Positions 21,705 through 24,186 of a DNA stretch of 24,186 nucleotides are shown piece after piece. The DNA lies in assembly GCA_946407715.1 (NCBI GenBank), contig CAMJPH010000031.1, positions 1 through 24,186 on the forward strand. The letters run 5' to 3'. This stretch comes from an uncultured Bacteroidales bacterium (GTDB taxonomy: Bacteria > Bacteroidota > Bacteroidia > Bacteroidales > WCHB1-69). Under the pieces are notes generated by a model. It was given only the letters and a program-made list of their open reading frames with translations, made no database searches and had not been told where the DNA came from. A program made the position numbers and the translations under genes. Position 1 is the first letter of the stretch, and each line of letters starts with the position of its first letter.

Positions 21705-23081
21705 ATGGCCGAAGATTTCCACCACGCATTAAAATTCAAATATGACCTCTGTATCGGATGCTCACACTGCACGGGCGTGTGCCCCACCAGCGCCATCCAC
21801 GTTGAGGACGGGCATCCTGTGCTTGACCCGAACCGTTGCGTTGATTGCGGGCGATGCTATGTGGCCTGCCCGATGAACGCCATCTATATCGAACAGGATG
21901 ACTTTCAGACCATTTACGATTACAAGTATCCGGTTTTGCTGGTGCCGTCCATCTTTCTGGCCCAGTTTGAGGAGAAAATCCGCGAGCGCACGATCCTTTC
22001 GGCATTGCTCCACCTCGGCTTCAAAGATATCTACGAAGTGGAAAAAAGTGTGGATTTCATCAAGGAATATATCCGCAGAGACCTCGAAAACGGAAATGCT
22101 CCTTGCGAAAAACCGGTCATCTCGTCGTTCTGCCCGGCTATCGTGCGCCTCATCCAAGTGAAATTCCCTGTGTTGGTGGACAATATCTATCTTGTGAAGG
22201 CCCCGTTCGACATGACTGCCGAGTATATCAAGAAAAGTCTGACGGAAAAAGGGGTGAAACAGGAGGACATCGGCATTTTCTATGTGTCGCCGTGCGCCGC
22301 GAAGATTGCCGCTATCAAAAGCCCCGTCGGCGAGGAAAAATCCCCCGTGTCGGGCGTTATCAATATGAACTATTTGTACAGCAAGGTGTTGCGTGTAATC
22401 AAGACTGGCGAATATAAGATGTGTGACGAGTCTATCCGTTTCCACCGGCTGTCGAAAGCCAGCATCACCTATCCGCTCACGGGCGGGGAGACTAAAATGC
22501 TGCGAATTGGCCGCAACCTGGCCATCGACGACATCCACAACGTGTCTGAATTTTTGGAGAAAGTGGAAGACGAGGACATTCAAGATATTGATTTCCTGGA
22601 ACTTCGAGCCTGCGATGGCAGTTGCTGCGGCGGCATCCTCACCGCCGAGAACCGCTTCCTCATGATCGAACGCCAGCGTAAACGGATGCAAAAGTGCTCT
22701 GACGAAGTGGATAGCGAGGACAACGATCTGCTCAACTATTTCGACTATTTAGCCGACAAACGGCATGTCAGCGAGGTTGAGCCCCGGTCGATGGACAAAA
22801 TGGATGATAACGTGGCGGCGGCCATGCAGAAAATGAAACGGGCGTTCGAGATCAACCAGAATCTACCGCAAGTGGATTGTCACCTCTGCGGCTACCCATC
22901 TTGCAAAGCCCTCGCCGAAGCCGTTGTCACGGACAAAGCACAGATCCAACAGTGCATTTTCGTGCAGCGCGCCATGGAGCATTACGACCTCCTCACACCC
23001 AAAGAGGCGCATGACATCTCCGCCAAAGTGTGGGGCGCGAAAAAGACGGATCCCACAATTGCGAAGAATCTGAATCTTTAA
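21705..23081 (+). CDS. [FeFe]-hydrogenase-like iron-sulfur protein, probably sensory
   Basis: 458 residues. The N-terminus has two [4Fe-4S] motifs, C16/C19/C22/C26 and C45/C48/C51/C55. An H-cluster-type domain (about 75-340) comes next. Its three loops are recognisable: SSFCPA (C143), SPCAAK (C197, K200) and ELRACDGSCCGG (C303, C307, C308). The C-terminus has a further Fe-S motif, C392/C395/C400/C417 (CHLCGYPSC...QQC). Compared with catalytic HydA (TSCCP, MPCxxK, MACxGGC), the cluster-ligand cysteines remain but the proton-relay Cys is Phe and both loop Met are replaced (Ser, Arg). This suggests a redox sensor or a non-H2-evolving enzyme. It sits after the DRTGG and HATPase genes. No hydE/F/G maturase or catalytic subunit is in the window. 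Confidence 0.88.
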   Translation: MAEDFHHALKFKYDLCIGCSHCTGVCPTSAIHVEDGHPVLDPNRCVDCGRCYVACPMNAIYIEQDDFQTIYDYKYPVLLVPSIFLAQFEEKIRERTILSALLHLGFKDIYEVEKSVDFIKEYIRRDLENGNAPCEKPVISSFCPAIVRLIQVKFPVLVDNIYLVKAPFDMTAEYIKKSLTEKGVKQEDIGIFYVSPCAAKIAAIKSPVGEEKSPVSGVINMNYLYSKVLRVIKTGEYKMCDESIRFHRLSKASITYPLTGGETKMLRIGRNLAIDDIHNVSEFLEKVEDEDIQDIDFLELRACDGSCCGGILTAENRFLMIERQRKRMQKCSDEVDSEDNDLLNYFDYLADKRHVSEVEPRSMDKMDDNVAAAMQKMKRAFEINQNLPQVDCHLCGYPSCKALAEAVVTDKAQIQQCIFVQRAMEHYDLLTPKEAHDISAKVWGAKKTDPTIAKNLNL

Positions 23082-23116
23082 TGATTTGTGATTTGTGAGC
23101 AGTGATTTGTGATTTG
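23082..23116. repeat. Tandem 7-bp repeat, five units (TGATTTG), filling the gap
   Basis: TGATTTG, TGATTTG, TGAGCAG, TGATTTG, TGATTTG. It begins at the base after the hydrogenase-like gene's TAA and ends 2 bp before the transporter ATG, so the whole 37-bp spacer is repeat. It contains stop codons and no SD. Confidence 0.9.
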
Positions 23117-23118
23117 AC

Positions 23119-24009
23119 ATGGAGATTGTGTGGGATATATTTTGGGAAGCATTAAAAGAGTCGGTGTCCATCACGTTGTTGGTGTTGTTGCTGATGGCGG
23201 TGGTGGAGTCCATCAATATTTCCTCGTCAGGGCGCATTTTCAAGAGAATTCACGGGAAACCTGTGGCGGAGGTGGCGATGGCGTGCCTGCTCGGGGCCAT
23301 TCCCGGTTGCGCCGGCGGCTTTGTGGTGGTCTCGCTGTTCACCCACCGGTTGCTCTCATTTGGTGCGCTAATTGGCGGTATGGTGGCCACTTTCGGCGAT
23401 GAAGCCCTCTTTTTAGCCGCACAAAGCCCCAAACAAGCCCTCGTTCTGACCGGCGTTTTATTCGTCATCGGTTTCGTGACCGGACTGCTTTTGCAAAAAA
23501 TACCCGCCAGAACATTAGCCACTTCCGAAACCCACGACTTTGTCCTTCATGAAGAGCACCAACATCTCCACGAAAATCCGCATGACCGACACTGGAAAGA
23601 GCGGATTATCCATTTTTTCCGGGAACACCTTTGGGAACATGTCATCAAACAACATGCGCTCAAACTTTTTCTATACGCTTTCGGTACGCTTTTGGTGTTG
23701 GGTGTCCTTAACCAATATTTTGATTTGCAAACGATTATGGAGAACAACAGTTGGACAAAATGGCTGTTGCTGCTGATTGCGGTGGGCATCGGATTCCTGC
23801 CGGTTTCGGGTCCGCACCTGATTTTCGTGATGCTGTTTTTACAAGGTAGCATCCCCTTCTCTGTTCTGCTGGCCAATTCCATAGCACAGAACGGTCACGC
23901 AGGCATCCCCATGATGGCACAATCGAAACGCAACTTCCTCATCATGAAGCTGACAACCATGGCTATAGGGTTGGTGGTTGGCGGAATCTTTCTGGCTTTT
24001 GGCTTTTAG
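23119..24009 (+). CDS. ArsP_2-family heavy-metal/manganese transporter
   Basis: 296 residues, eight or more membrane helices in two halves. Each half carries a family-type motif: GAIPGCAGGFVVV (59-71) followed by GDEALFLA (93-100), and in the second half GFLPVSGPHLIFVM (225-238) with NSIAQNGHAGIPMMAQ (253-268). These match the putative 10-TM heavy-metal exporter family (PF11449, annotated as arsenic efflux or manganese transport). The central cytoplasmic loop (about 139-179) holds 11 histidines, probably a metal-binding region. Transport direction and ion are unproven. It is 37 bp after the hydrogenase-like gene, with only a 7-bp repeat between, so probably co-transcribed. Confidence 0.85.
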   Translation: MEIVWDIFWEALKESVSITLLVLLLMAVVESINISSSGRIFKRIHGKPVAEVAMACLLGAIPGCAGGFVVVSLFTHRLLSFGALIGGMVATFGDEALFLAAQSPKQALVLTGVLFVIGFVTGLLLQKIPARTLATSETHDFVLHEEHQHLHENPHDRHWKERIIHFFREHLWEHVIKQHALKLFLYAFGTLLVLGVLNQYFDLQTIMENNSWTKWLLLLIAVGIGFLPVSGPHLIFVMLFLQGSIPFSVLLANSIAQNGHAGIPMMAQSKRNFLIMKLTTMAIGLVVGGIFLAFGF

Positions 24010-24050
24010 CTTTTTGCCAGCCACGGCGGGTATCAAACTCCTCTATAGGG

Positions 24051-24066
24051 AGCCAAGGGGCTTTTT
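24051..24066 (+). terminator. Short hairpin with T-tract after the transporter gene
   Basis: AGCC (24051-24054), loop AAGG, GGCT (24059-24062), then TTTT. The stem is only 4 bp, so it is weak, but it is correctly placed about 40 bp after the stop. Confidence 0.4.
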
Positions 24067-24108
24067 CCAGACTTAGACAAATGACTTAGATATAGACTAT
24101 TCTATACT

Positions 24109-24129
24109 CACACGTCACACATCACAAAA
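24109..24129. repeat. Tandem 7-bp repeat, three units (CACACAT-like)
   Basis: CACACGT, CACACAT, CACAAAA. Just before it, at about 24071-24090, ACTTAGA occurs twice. Confidence 0.65.
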
Positions 24130-24138
24130 CGTAATCGA

Positions 24139-24181
24139 GTAGGAGGAAAACGAAGTAGTTTTCTTCCTACTTTCGTTTTCC
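24139..24181. other. Two mutually exclusive hairpins at the window edge
   Basis: Stem A: GTAGGAGGAAAAC (24139-24151) with GTTTTCTTCCTAC (24158-24170), 12 of 13 pairs plus one wobble. Stem B: GGAAAACGAAGTAG (24145-24158) with CTACTTTCGTTTTCC (24167-24181), one bulge. They share 24145-24151, so only one can form. This could be an attenuator-like switch or a compound palindromic repeat; the downstream gene is outside the window. Confidence 0.5.
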
Positions 24182-24186
24182 GACCT

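Noticed and set aside
119..24129. CRISPR array interpretation of the tandem repeats
   Set aside because: Units are 6-14 bp and contiguous without spacers, and no cas gene is present.

Overview
The window looks like a chromosomal segment of an anaerobic member of the Bacteroidota, probably Bacteroidales. At least nine transcription units are preceded by a box of the form TAnnTTTG (often inside TCGTAnnTTTGC or its minus-strand equivalent), which is the -7 signature of the Bacteroidota primary sigma factor. Most genes lack a strong Shine-Dalgarno sequence. The gene families also fit: an ECF-type sigma factor paired with a small membrane protein, DUF937, group 1 P5C dehydrogenase, an LptF/G permease, and a DRTGG/HATPase/[FeFe]-hydrogenase-like trio. 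Species cannot be named from the sequence. No tRNA, rRNA, CRISPR array, insertion sequence or prophage gene was seen.

Layout. 1-2048 (minus): a DUF937 protein, then a sigma factor with its partner membrane protein. 2049-3859 (minus): a hipB-hipA toxin-antitoxin module with palindromic operator candidates upstream. 4150-5778 (plus): an unrecognised secreted protein, lower in GC than its right-hand neighbours and flanked by near-identical 27-bp direct repeats. 5918-10184 (plus): galactokinase, a small membrane protein, a thioredoxin-tipped secreted protein, and a two-enzyme peptidoglycan-peptide hydrolase (S66 LD-carboxypeptidase fused to an M15D D-Ala-D-Ala dipeptidase). 10362-12550 (plus): CorA, a retropepsin-like protease and RuvC. 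12720-18160 (plus): a tightly packed run of transketolase N-terminal half, LptF/G permease, family-4 glycosyltransferase and DXS, ending in a hairpin terminator shared with the convergent P5C dehydrogenase gene. 18214-20467 (minus): P5C dehydrogenase and a membrane-anchored protein of unknown function. 20729-24009 (plus): DRTGG protein, HATPase, [FeFe]-hydrogenase-like iron-sulfur protein and an ArsP_2-type metal transporter with a histidine-rich loop.

How parts may work together. The transketolase-half/LptFG/GT/DXS run links ThDP-dependent sugar-phosphate chemistry, isoprenoid precursor supply and envelope glycan assembly or export. The 20.7-24.0 kb block looks like a redox or metal sensing module. 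Its hydrogenase-like protein keeps the Fe-S cysteines but has lost several residues used for catalysis, and no catalytic hydrogenase or maturase is present in the window.

The most unusual feature is in the gaps. About a dozen intergenic spaces carry short tandem arrays, mostly 7-bp units and also 6, 8, 11 and 14 bp, each with a different sequence. Several abut stop or start codons, and one contributes the last codons of a gene. There is also a perfect 28-bp palindrome with a decayed second copy, both touching stop codons, and a pair of mutually exclusive hairpins at the right edge.
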